Shown: piece by piece, positions 10,301-19,763 of the stretch
Layout of the letters: each line of letters opens with the position of its first letter
Numbering within the stretch: position 1 is the first letter of the stretch
From: Guillardia theta CCMP2712
Lineage: Eukaryota; Cryptophyceae; Pyrenomonadales; Geminigeraceae
NCBI RefSeq assembly: GCF_000315625.1
Contig: NW_005434621.1
Location: 270,746-309,345 of the forward strand
DNA: 38,600 nucleotides
Reading direction: 5' to 3'
Position numbers and translations under genes: made by a program
Notes under the pieces: generated by a model
What the model saw: the letters and a program-made list of their open reading frames with translations, nothing else
Database searches by the model: none
Told to the model about the DNA's origin: nothing

Positions 10301-12900
10301 CAGCATTGACAAGCCCATCAGCGATGGACGCGAATCGGAAGGCCTGCCAGAGCTGCTGGATCGTCGCGTAAGCATCCTTATAGGAGTTGTCGTCGATCAA
10401 GCTGCGAATCTGAGCCTCCAGGGCCTTGAGCATGCTGGTGAACTTCTCCATCAGTTTCTGCTTCAGACTCTCTGCTTTCAGCACGAGATCCTGTCCTGCC
10501 AGCCCGACCTTGGGCTTGAAGAGAAGAGCAGCCTGCGGCAGGAAGCGAGTCAGAGAGGGAGAAGGACAACATGTCAAAGGCCCTCACCGCGATCTCCTTG
10601 GCGCAATCGAAGAAGTTCTCCTCGTCGAGAGAGATCCTCGCTCTCGACACCACCTTGCTCATCGCGCACACGTCCTCCTCCAGCACCTTGATCCTCTTGT
10701 CCAGCTCCTCCAGTGCTGGAAGCATCCCTGGTTTATGCGCGGCAGCTCCACAGCTCTGGTACAGCTCGAGAGCGTTGTTCCAGAACCGCCTGAAGGTCGT
10801 CAGCGAGCCGTTCCTAGCAGCGTCTTCAGCTTGCTTGTGGCAAGAAACCGCCATCTCCAGCTGGTACACGTCTCTCTCCACCTTCTTGGCGAAACTCTCG
10901 AGGCTCACCCGGTCGTTCTGACCTGCGGCCCCGGCCTGCACAAACGCGTCTCGAGCCTTCGCCAAGAGGGTCTGCGCCTCTTTCAGCCTGCCCTCCCCCC
11001 TGTATCGCTGAGCCTCCTGCAGCGACTTGCGCCCGAACTCACAGCAGTACCGCTCGTCATGCTGGCTTCGGATCAGCAGCCCGCACAGCTCCGACAGCTC
11101 CTCGGCATTGAGATCGCCCGTCGCCGACATGCTGATCCGATCGTCTAGCTCATCCAGCACCTGATCCTCGAAGTTCTTGGCAGGCTCGGAAGTGACGTGG
11201 TAAGTTCCTTCGGATACGAACAGAGAGGGGGATGCTCCGAAGGCACCCAGAGGCTTTGAGATCATCCTGTGCTTCATCTTCTGGTACACCATGGAGAAGT
11301 TCATGGTCTTTTCGATCGAGAACTTCTCTTCCGCCTTTGCTGCTTCACTTCCGTTTGTCTCATTGAGCCGATGCTCATCTGAGATGTCCTCTACCACTGG
11401 CAGACGTTTGTTCTCCTTCAATTCTTTTAAGAATTCTGAGATGTTCCAGTCCATCTTCATGACTACAGCCATCAACTGACGGAAAGTTTGACCATAGATC
11501 ACATGAGAGTTGCTGCTCTGAGCATTGAGAAACAAGGTGATGGCGTCTATGATAGCCTGGTTGTTAGTAAACTTCTGTTTGCAAGCAGAGATCTCATGTT
11601 CGATTTCTCGTTTCTTCTTCTCTATCGCAGGCTTCTGCTCCCCCGACACAATCCTTTCCGCTTCTACCGCCTCCTCAAGCTCCCGCGCTGCGTCCTCCTG
11701 CGCAACCTTGGCCTCTTTCAGTTTGCGGTTGGCACCGGGCCAGCCGTACTGTAGCGCGCTCTTGGCTTCAGCGACCTTCTTCTCTGCGATCAACTCTGCT
11801 TCATCTGCTTCTTGCCTCTCCTTCCTCGCCTTGTCGATCCTAGTCTGAAGCTGCTCTAGTTGGCTCACAGTCTTTGCAAGGGCTACTTCCTTCTCCTTCA
11901 CATCCGCCTCGATCCTTGAGTTGGAATGCTTCAGCGTCTCCAGCTCTGTCGTCAGCCACAGGTGAGAACAAAACTCTCCGAAGGCTCCTTCAATATGGCT
12001 GCTCAACCCGTCGAACTCGTGTAGGAACAAGTAGATCTTTCCGATCTCCTTCGCTATCTCTGCAGCGAGCTGGTACTCAGTCAACCCACGAAGCGCGACT
12101 ATCTCTGAGACCGATCGTGATATGACGATGCGTTGTCTCTCAGAGCTGGAAGGCAACGCGGACCTTGGAATACCTCTTTCGCTGTGATACTTCAAGCTAT
12201 GTAGTTGTCTTGCCTGTAACTGAGGGAGCTTGAAGAAGTTTCTGACGTGTATGGCCTTGGTTGGTGTATCTAGTGAGTGAGCGTTGAGAGAGCTCTTCGT
12301 TCTCATCGCGATGTCCTCTAGCACATGAGCCGGCTCAAGTCGGATCGGAATGTCAAACCTGCAGACATCGATCTCAAACTTATACGCCAGCAACTTCTCG
12401 ACTTTCAGTTTGATCTGAGACGCCTCCTCATCTAGTTTGATTCTTCGCTTCAACGGGCTCTGTTGATCGGATGATGAGATCTCTGCAAGGTTGTACATGT
12501 CCTTTCTTCTCTTCGAACCTGCTGCTCCATCCCCGCGCTGCGCGTTAGCGATTCTGATGACGGAGAAACTTCTTGCGCGTCTCTGAACGTCCATCAGGCT
12601 CCCTCGCTTCTTCCACCAGTCATCTTCAGCCTCCTCCTCTGCTGCTGCAGCACTTGTACGTCCGTCCTCCTCCTTCTCTCCCTCCTCTACCATCTCTGCC
12701 GGCAGAGGAACGGCTCCAGCACTGACGCTTCTCCGCTTCCCTCGCTTGACTGGCTTCAGCTTTTCCATGGCTGTCTGAGCTCGCAGGCTCTTGTGAGGAT
12801 GGGCAGCAGGAAGGAAGACAGGAGTTCCCATCTTGTACTTGAGCCCTGCTCGCCGCAGCAGCAGCTGCGTGTACGAGGTAGCCTCCTCCTCCTCCGCCAT
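1358..12900 (-). CDS. Giant ankyrin / STAND-like P-loop / filamin / Kelch-repeat protein (~3,696 aa)
   Basis: Eleven exons read downward: 12900-10588, 10532-6079, 6031-2957, 2913-2867, 2822-2700, 2658-2432, 2379-2290, 2250-2088, 2053-1968, 1916-1797, 1750-1358. They sum to 11,091 nt and stay in frame. The start is the first ATG (MAEEEE); the frame extends 5' only by non-ATG codons. Visible layout: basic low-complexity N-terminus; long coiled coil about residues 320-460; helical repeats; ankyrin repeats about 980-1225 (TALHTAILL, TALHLAAKRGHDHAMELLL); a P-loop segment from about 2006 (GMRGCGITT) followed by STAND-like helices; a filamin/ABP280 Ig repeat about 2690-2785 (GPGLHGGYVGVP ... DGTYEITLIPLEIGKHTISI); Kelch-like blades about 3030-3170 (FVIFGGCDD, YIFVCGGMD); and a C-terminal region I do not recognise. 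By family knowledge these are protein-binding modules around a nucleotide-binding fold, so a cytoplasmic scaffold or sensor is plausible (inference). The first two introns are firm; the 34-nt intron 2054-2087 is the least certain. Confidence 0.85.
4450..4735 (-). other. Filamin-type Ig repeat of the giant protein
   Basis: The segment opens with AFGPGLHGGYVGVPNKIVV. Mid-domain it has WKVTISGPSADVV and closes with DGTYEITLIPLEIGKHTISI. The order GPGLxGGxVGxP, then VxGPS, then DGTYxVxYxPxxxGxHxxxV is diagnostic for filamin/ABP280 repeats. About 300 residues further on come Kelch-like blades. This order recalls TRIM2/3 and related proteins, where a filamin repeat precedes a beta-propeller, although there the propeller is NHL. 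Confidence 0.8.
6804..6830 (-). other. Degenerate Walker A motif in the giant protein
   Basis: On the minus strand these nine codons read GMRGCGITT, preceded by the hydrophobic strand SLIVIK and followed by a helix (ILSHLANHL). This is the normal context of a STAND/AAA Walker A, where the consensus is GxxxxGK(S/T). The invariant Lys is Ile here. The codon is ATC, so a single-base error would not give Lys. Confidence 0.75.
9170..9900 (-). other. Ankyrin-repeat region of the giant protein
   Basis: About seven to eight 33-residue repeats are visible. They include LFVAAASDNVEGVEYLVKR, GLTALHTAILL, TALHLAAKRGHDHAMELLL, GRTAMAEAILHR and WTSLHYAIGERNFPVIRKLL. Several hold the canonical TALHxA core, while others are degenerate or carry inserts. 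The region follows the coiled coil and precedes about 700 residues of helical sequence leading to the P-loop. Confidence 0.85.
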
Positions 12901-13944
12901 GTTCAGCGCAACCCCGGGTTCGTCTTTCGGAACACCCACCCCAGTCAGTTAGTACGAAAACGGGAGAGGAGGGGGTGGTCAACGGACCTTCCAACGGCTG
13001 CCCTGGAGGCAAATCGGGGCGATAGGAGAGAATGAGGTGATCGTGACAAGATGAGATGTATGATCGTGACTAGATGAGATGTATGATCGTGACTAGATGA
13101 GATGTATGATCGTGACTAGATGAGATGTATGATCGTGACTAGATGAGATGTATGATCGTGACTAGATGAGATGTATGATCGTGACTAGATGAGATGTATG
13201 ATCGTGACTAGATGAGATGTATGATCGTGACAAGATGAGATGTATGATCGTGACTAGATGAGATGTATGATCGTGACAAGATGAGATGTATGATCGTGAC
13301 TAGATGAGATGTATGATCGTGACTAGATGAGATGTATGATCGTGACTAGATGAGATGTATGATCGTGACTAGATGAGATGTATGATCGTGACTAGATGAG
13401 ATGTATGATCGTGACTAGATGAGATGTATGATCGTGACTAGATGAGATGTATGATCGTGACTAGATGAGATGTATGATCGTGACTAGATGAGATGTATGA
13501 TCGTGACAAGATGAGATGTATGATCGTGACTAGATGAGATGTATGATCGTGACTAGATGAGATGTATGATCGTGACTAGATGAGATGTATGATCGTGACA
13601 AGATGAGATGTATGATCGTGACAAGATGAGATGTATGATCGTGACTAGATGAGATGTATGATCGTGACAAGATGAGATGTATGATCGTGACAAGATGAGA
13701 TGTATGATCGTGACTAGATGAGATGTATGATCGTGACTAGATGAGATGTATGATCGTGACTAGATGAGATGCTTGGAGTTGCTGACCAGACTTCGTCGTG
13801 GTCAGAGTTAGGCTTATCAGTTCTGAGCTTACACAGCTCTATTTCTCGAACCTCATCATGTACAAGAGGAAAATCGAAGAGCTCGAGGAGGCAGATTGAA
13901 TGATTAGCTGTTTGGTGTCTTTAGCAACACCATGACTTGTACAG
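12901..13944. other. Intergenic region holding the minisatellite
   Basis: Bases 12901-13038 are the immediate 5' flank of the giant minus-strand gene; a CTAACTGAC-like element on its sense strand could belong to a 5'UTR intron. Bases 13039-13774 are the 23-bp array. Bases 13775-13944 are unique sequence downstream of the NAT9-type stop codon, and I see no gene in them. Confidence 0.7.
13039..13774. repeat. 23-bp minisatellite, 32 head-to-tail copies
   Basis: The unit is gatcgtgac(t/a)agatgag plus atgtat, 23 bp, repeated without any insertion or deletion. Counted by hand there are 32 units (unit 32 begins at 13752 and ends in a diverged ctt). The only polymorphism is T or A at position 10. 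The A variant occurs in units 1, 9, 11, 21, 25, 26, 28 and 29; all others carry T. The array lies between the 5' end of the giant gene and the 3' end of the NAT9-type gene. It is not coding, since 23 is not a multiple of 3 and every frame meets stops. Confidence 0.97.
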
Positions 13945-14878
13945 TCAAGAAGAAAGATAGGTAGCGACATTCGTGCTATCTAGAAGAATCTCCGAAATTT
14001 CTTCACGGGTGGGTCTCCACATCAAGGTGCGCTGTTTGAAGGCGCTGGAGTATGATTCCTGCGATGGTTCTAAGGGAGCATCTAAGATGTGAGATAGATG
14101 TTGACCTCGTGGAAGCCAAGGTTGCGAAACAGATTGAGAGATGCTTCGTTGTCTTCATCAATCTTTGCTGCAAACTCCTGACAAGAATCGTATTCAGACA
14201 TGCATCTCTTCAAACATACGATTTTCGTGTTACCTTCGCTCCTAATCTTCTGTATGCATAATGCATGAACAATCTGATTCACACTTGAGAGATCGAGCAC
14301 AATACAACATCACTGGAGGAACCTGAGTGCTTCTTTTGCAAGTCCCTTGCGGCGATATTCCTTCTCCGCGATCATAACGTTGATTTCACCATGATACTGC
14401 ATCATGTGTAAGCTCCAAGGAGAACCAAAACAAAAAACCTTCTCGTCTTCATAGAAGAACATGTTAATGTCTCCGATCATATGCTTAGACTCCTTATCTA
14501 GGATGATGAAGGTAGACTGGAGAAACATCAATCACCACCAACCATCGCTCTGTTCACCTTGTCGTACTCGTCCTCCCACTTCTTCTGCATCTCAATCTCC
14601 TGCAGAGCATCTGAACTCACTCCCACCTTCACCTCCCAGCATCCACAAGGACCACCTCATCCAGGCTCAACGGCTCGCTCCCCGTGAACTTGAGAATTTC
14701 CTCGTCCTGCAAGAAGCTGCTCGCTCACGCTCTCCTCCCGTCTACCTCCGCACCTTCATCCACTCATGGTATCTCGCCACATGCTCCGGTGAGTAGGGCA
14801 CCAGGAGGATCTGATCAAGTCAAGACGTCAGCCACAACTCCCAGACTGGTCTTCTCCCACATTTTGGCCCACGATCAT
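13945..14878 (-). CDS. NAT9: NAT9-type GNAT N-acetyltransferase (195 aa)
   Basis: Eight exons read downward: 14878-14861, 14810-14754, 14706-14656, 14599-14558, 14516-14323, 14273-14234, 14177-14106, 14058-13945. Every junction is GT-AG and phase-consistent; introns are 41-56 nt. The protein shows the NAT9 landmarks in order: LLVPYSPEHVARYHEWM at the N-terminus, SEPLSLDE, EMQKKWEDEYDK, GDINMFF, then the acetyl-CoA segment GEINVMIAEKEYRRKGLAKEAL (the R/Q-x-x-G-x-G/A signature), then AAKIDEDNEASLNLFRNLGF. Length matches the family (about 200 aa). The family is predicted to acetylate protein N-termini or amines using acetyl-CoA; animal NAT9 has been linked to microtubule stability. No targeting sequence is visible, so a cytosolic location is inferred. 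The start at MIVGQN is the first ATG giving the family alignment; a slightly longer N-terminus is possible. Confidence 0.9.
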
Positions 14879-15064
14879 CAACTTCTTGTCTTGTATCAGA
14901 GCTTCCTCCCTCCAGCCCTTTGGAACATTTTCAGTTTCAAGTTGTTCAGATCTATGAGAGCCCGGTCTCACCTCGATGTCTTTGCTCAAGAACATGTGCA
15001 GGTCGTGTTCTTTGAGTACATCACAACTCAACGACCTGGGAGGGTTAGACGTCAAACATGACGA

Positions 15065-16094
15065 TCATCCTTGTACCATCGCCCTTCTCTCAGGAGCTGA
15101 AGGCTGTTGTCGGCATCTGAGCTCTTTGCATGCACTCAGAGGACAAGGAGCAACCTTGAGGGTTACCTCGATCCCGTCCTCTCTCACCGCTCCCTCGACA
15201 AACCAGTCCTCTGCAAACCAGTGAGACGATATGACCTCATGAGCTTCCTCGGTGCCTCACCCAAGATGGATGGCAGCCAGTGTCGATAATGTAACGGCAT
15301 GCTCTGATACGGCAGCTGATTCCTCTCGCATACAGGTCAAGACGGCGAGTGGACGTTGAGGGTTCTTACCAAGAAATTCTTGATCAGTGGTTGACTTGCG
15401 GCCTTGACGCCTTCAGAGGACATGTGGTTCCAGACGAACAGGTGAAGCTGATCAATGTCACTTGGATACAGCTGCGCATGGCTATTACCTGAGTTGCACA
15501 TTCTCCTTTTGAAACCAACGTCACGACACCTCGCTTCTCTACCTCAGCCTCAGGTCGCTGGAAGTGTTCTTGGAACACCCGTCTTGCTGCGTCTTCTGCG
15601 TTTTCATTCATCCTCGGCTCTGCCTCAAACGCCTCCCATCGGTCTGCATTCTTGCTCGTACTTCGCATGAAGACGCCTCCGTCACCCATGACGACAGCGA
15701 GAGATCGATGGACACATCGCGAGATCCCCATGGCGAGACGAGCTGGAACGTGAGAGTATCCGATCCTCCTAAACTCATCTCCTCCTCCTCCTCCTCCTCC
15801 TCCTCCTCCTCCTCCTTCGGTTTCTTGCATTGTCGGCTCTTCGAAGTGATCTGTCATGACGGTGTAGCCACTCCGCCGATGCCGAGGGGGTAGAACTTCA
15901 CGAGAAATCGTATGAACAAAACTAGATGTATGGCAGGAAGGAGTGTTCGCAGGGGCAGGAGACTGTGAGGGGCGGGAGGGATCTGCAGAAGAAGCAGCAG
16001 CTTGCAAGCTAGAGGAGCCAGTGATCAAGGCAGACGATCGCTCACTTGCCATGATGCACAACCCCACCATCGCTACCCACCGCCATGGCCTCAT
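15065..16094 (-). CDS. MTH1-like Nudix protein with degenerate Nudix box (289 aa)
   Basis: Four exons read downward: 16094-15516, 15471-15370, 15303-15261, 15210-15065. All are in phase, with introns of 44, 66 and 50 nt. The first about 100 residues are a weakly hydrophobic, signal-like start (WVAMVGLCIMA), a Ser/Pro/Ala-rich stretch and a 12-Gly tract. The rest aligns with MTH1 (NUDT1): WEAFEAEPRMNENAEDAARR at the Nudix box, SDIDQLHLFVWN matching the MDVHVF strand, RHWLPSIL matching YWFPLLL, then DWFVEGAVREDGIEVTL matching the F-x-G strand. Family members hydrolyse oxidised dNTPs such as 8-oxo-dGTP. Of the catalytic set in GX5EX7REUXEEXGU, the central Glu, one Arg and one Glu remain, but the first Gly, the REU Glu (Val) and the last EE Glu (His) are lost. 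Catalysis is therefore doubtful. It shares a 461-bp 5' region with grpE. Confidence 0.75.
15778..15818. repeat. (TCC)n microsatellite coding for poly-Gly in the Nudix gene
   Basis: About a dozen TCC triplets lie in the first exon of the minus-strand Nudix gene and encode a run of 12 glycines just before the folded part. It is a coding case of the trinucleotide repeat found mostly in introns and spacers elsewhere in the window. Confidence 0.85.
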
Positions 16095-16555
16095 TCATTG
16101 ATACCCTCATCCCCTCTTATCCCCTTTTACACCAGACCCACATCCCCCCTCATCGCCTGTAGGCTTCCAGACGTTCGGCCTCAAATGCGGCGGCCTCCAT
16201 GCGCAGGGGGAGAGGGGAGGGGGGGGAGGAGGAGGAAGGGGGAGGAGGGATGAGAGGATGTGGAGAAAGAAGAGCTTAAGGAGCAGAACATAATGAGGAG
16301 GATGAGATAGACCGTGAGAGATGAAGAGCAGAGGCAAGAGGATGGTTGAGATGGGAATAGAATGAAATGGAACGGGGGCAATTGAAAGAGTGTTCCTTAG
16401 GTTCCCATAGGAACTGTGTGAGATGAGGTTGGGATTATGGATATGTAGAGCATGAAGATGGTAGAAACATTGGAGATTGAGACGAGGATCATTGTTATGT
16501 ATGCTTTCTGAGTCACCTTTCTGAAGGATCCGCATACTGACCAGTTTGCGCGCAG
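16095..16555. other. Divergent 5' region between Nudix gene and grpE
   Basis: This 461-bp spacer separates two start codons facing away from each other, so promoters of both genes should lie here. It contains a purine-rich run near 16210-16250 and AT-richer sequence at 16340-16510. I cannot identify a TATA box or other defined motif with confidence. Confidence 0.5.
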
Positions 16556-19256
16556 ATGCAAACGTTGCACAAGGCGCTCATCTTCGCGGCAGTGATCTTC
16601 CTCTGTGTTCCTGGAACAATCCATGGCTTCGGAATCAACATTGCGAGCATCCCCTCCTTGAGATCGTCTCCTGCATCCGTCAGCAAGAATCCGATCTTCG
16701 CCTCCTCCCCATTGACCCCCCAGGTACAGGTCGATATCGTCCCCTGGTCCCCTGGTCCGCTGTAATGATGATCTTGAACTTGGCCATGCTCCTTGTTCTG
16801 CATGCTCGTGTGCTCTACTCTTGCTGCGTGCTCATACCGTCATCCTCTGACGCTCTCTACCTCTCAGCGATTCCCGTCGCTGCTGCCCCTTCGCAACAGC
16901 AAGGACGAACAAGTGCCCGAGGCCGTGAGTCACTTGCTCTCTTCCCTCCCCGCCCTGATGCCTCCTTGACGCCTTCTTGCCAGTCGGAGGAGACTGAAGC
17001 CTCGGCCGAGTCCGTCGAGGCGTCTGAGGAGCAGCTCGATACCGACTCCAAGGTAGCAGAGCAAGGGAGGAGAGAAGGGCGGGAAGAAGTTGGGGGCGAA
17101 GAAACCTACAGGGAGGCAGGGAGGCAGGGAGGTTGCAAGGATGGAGATCTCAAAGTCAGGGGGTGCGGGAGGAGCTTCTGACGCGTTCTGCGACGTGCAG
17201 GAATTCTTGCAGAGGAAGGTGGAGATTCTTCAGAAGGAGCTTGACGAGACGAGCGCTAAGGTTGGTGGAGGGCCTTGTAAGGAAGGGATGTAATGGAAGC
17301 ATGCTAGTTGCAAGATCTCGAGGCCGATGCCAAGTCCCTTGAGGATCTCAAGGTTGTTTCCTCTCCCTCCTCGTCCCTGACCCTCTCCTCCTCCCTTCCC
17401 TCCTGTCCTGTCGGTTCTCCGCTGACATGCCGCAGGCGCGAGGCATTTTGAAGCTTGCATCTGCTGTGGAGCTCAAGGAAACGTAAGCAGGGAGAGGATG
17501 GGGGAAGAGGAAGGAAGGAAGGAGGGAGGGAGCAAGGAGGGAGCAAGGAGGGAGGGAAGGGAGAAGGGGAAGGGAAGGTAGGTGTGGGGGTAGGGGGGAA
17601 GGGGGAATGGCGAAGGTGGAACCCTTGGCGGAGTTGACGACATTGCAGGTACATCCGTCTGGCTGCCGACTTTGAGAACTACAGGAAGCGCACGGCATCG
17701 GATCTTGTCAGGGTGAGGAGGAGGAGCAGGAAGGAGGAGGAGGAAGGAGGAGGAACAGGTTGTTGTTGTTGGCAAGTTATGGTGGTGGAGGTAGTGGAAG
17801 GGGAAGAGGAGGAGGGTTCAGACAGGTAGACCAGGCAGAAAAGGAGGATATAGAATGGGAGTTACGCAGAGCATGAAAGTTTGAGCAGGCTAATGACATG
17901 GCGACCGTCAACGTTGTCAAGGAGCTGTTGGTAGTCCTGGACACCTTCGAGCGAGCAGGTCGACATCAATAGCTCCTCCCCCTCCCCATGCTGTCATCCC
18001 CGCCCTCCCTCTGCTATCATCCTCCCCCTCCCTCTGCTATCATCTCCAGCGCAACTGTTCCTTCCCAACCTCTCGATCCTCTGTTCACTCCTCTCTCCTT
18101 CCCTCTTCTCTTCTTTCATCGTCCTCCCTCCACTCCTCCTCGTTTTGATTGTTGGCATGCAGGAAGTGCTATCAAGTGCGAGACGGACAGGGAGCAAAGC
18201 ATCAACAACAGCTACCAGGCAGTGAACAAGGAGCTCTTGAAGGTTGGGGAGGAGGAGGAGGAGGAGAGGAGGAGGAAGGGGGGGAGGGGGGGGGGGAAGA
18301 ACAAGAGAAGCTATTATTGCGAAGGAGACATGAAGAGGATGAGTAACAGGAGGCAAGAGGCAAAGGGAAGAGGGAAGAGCAGGCGGAGGAGAGGAGGGAG
18401 GAGGAGAGGAGTGCTGAGGGAGGAGGGAGGAGTGTTTTGCTCATTCTTTCGTGCAGGTCTTGAACAAGCTGAACGTGGAGGCGATTGAGCCCCTCGGACA
18501 AGAGTTTGACCCCAACATGCACAAGTACATGGACCTTCCTCACTTCTCCTCCTCTCTCCACTTCTACCTCCTCCTTCCTCCTTGCTCGTCCTCTTCGTCC
18601 TTCTCATCCTCCTTGGTCTCTTACACTTCTTGCCTTACCTCCTCTATGATCTGCTCTCCTCCTTGTTCTTGACTCTCAGCTTTCAGCGCCATCCAGCAGC
18701 TCGAGTCGAAGGAGTACAAGGAGAATGTCGTCTGCCAGGCTCTGCAGAGAGGGTGAGAAAGGAGGAGGGAGAGCTCGTGAGCAGCTGACCTCTTCGTCAG
18801 GTACAAGATCGGCGATCGTGTTGTTCGTCCTGCCCTGGTTGTCGTCTCGTCCGGACCAGGACCCGAGGAATCTGGTGCTTTTTCATCCTCGCTCCTTGCT
18901 TTTCGCTCCTCCCTGCCTCCCTCCTCTTTCTCCATTTCCCTCCCAATTCCCTCCTCCCTCGCTCTTCCTCCCTCCGCCTTCTTTCCTTCTTTCTTCCTCG
19001 TCCTCTGCCTCCTCCTCCCTTCTCCCTTCTCGTTTTCTCTTTCACGCTGCTGTCGGCTCCCTCCCTGCATATTCTTCCATCCTCTTGCTAATTTCTCTTC
19101 TTTGCTTCATCCTCGTCTTCTGCCTTCTCCACCCATTGCTTTCTCTCTCGCTGCTCCACTGCCTTCATCCCTGTGTCGCTCCTTCTCTGCTCATCCTGTT
19201 CTGCTGCAGGAGAGGAGACATCAGCCCCGTCGGAGCAGTCAGAAAGCTCGGCCTAG
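16556..19256 (+). CDS. grpE: Plastid-targeted GrpE nucleotide-exchange factor (304 aa, 13 exons)
   Basis: Exons: 16556-16723, 16868-16924, 16984-17052, 17201-17260, 17308-17352, 17436-17482, 17649-17712, 17889-17958, 18163-18242, 18457-18524, 18687-18752, 18801-18874, 19210-19256. They sum to 915 nt and every junction is in phase. GrpE releases ADP from Hsp70/DnaK. Family landmarks in order: a long N-terminal helix (FLQRKVEILQKELDE), YIRLAADFENYRKRT, VVLDTFERA, EPLGQEFDPNMH, then YKIGDRVVRPALVVVS in the beta domain. The N-terminus is bipartite: a signal peptide (KALIFAAVIFLCVPG ending IHG), then a Ser/Pro-rich transit peptide starting with Phe (FGINIASIPSL). This is the arrangement known for plastid import through secondary red-lineage membranes. 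An acidic Ser/Glu-rich stretch follows, and the tail (EETSAPSEQSESSA) is also acidic. Introns are up to 335 nt and several are GGA- or TCC-rich. Confidence 0.93.
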
Positions 19257-19696
19257 ATAACTTGCTGGGTCCGAGGTGATAGTAAAGCACACAACCAACT
19301 AATCCTGGAAGTTGAGGAGGAGGAGGGAGGTGTATGAGGGAGGAGATGAAGAAGGAGGAGGCGGAGGAGGGGGAGGGTGGAAGGAATCTGGTAGTTGCGT
19401 GGTAAGAGGAAGAGGAAATGGAGAGAATAGGAGAGAAAAAGGCAAGGAGGGAGGGGAGGAAGGCAGCGGAGGAGGTCACAGAGGGGGGGGAAGGAGAAGA
19501 GATTCTTGTAGGCGACAAGTTTGAGATTTAATTTCCTTTCATAGTGACTCACTTCCATGAACACTGCTCGTTTCCATTCGGCCCCTCCTCCTCCTCCTCC
19601 TCCTCCTCCTGCCCTGCCTGTGTCTCTTTTCTCTCCTTCTCTCCCCTTTCCCCATGGCTCTTTCACTGTCTCGCTGTCATTCGATAGCTACATCCA

Positions 19697-19743
<47 letters not shown>

Positions 19744-19763
19744 TTCTTCTCCTCCACCACCTG
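19257..19763. other. 3'-3' spacer between grpE and the TMEM43-like gene
   Basis: This is the convergent spacer. It holds GGA-rich sequence (19314-19500), a TCC run near 19586-19610 and an interrupted (CTG)n run at about 19698-19744, just downstream of the minus-strand stop codon, where it would be transcribed as CAG repeats in the 3'UTR. I see no gene. Confidence 0.6.
19698..19744. repeat. Interrupted (CTG/CAG)n trinucleotide repeat
   Basis: About fifteen CTG triplets with one CTT interruption. It lies 20 bp past the stop codon (19764-19766) of the minus-strand TMEM43-like gene, so it probably falls in that gene's 3'UTR as (CAG)n. Confidence 0.9.

Noticed and set aside
10378-10532. Continuation of the N-terminal frame of the giant gene past 10588 as a separate gene end
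   Set aside because: A 55-nt intron (10533-10587) with a consensus donor and acceptor joins it in phase to the ankyrin-containing exon.
10426-11148. Plus-strand frame of 240 residues
   Set aside because: Antisense shadow of the coiled-coil/helical exons of the giant gene.
13039-13774. Possible CRISPR array
   Set aside because: The units are contiguous 23-bp copies with no variable spacers, so it is a minisatellite; the window is also eukaryotic.
16107-16535. Minus-strand frame of 142 residues in the Nudix/grpE spacer
   Set aside because: Low complexity (Pro/Leu/Ser from purine-rich plus strand) and located in the divergent promoter region.
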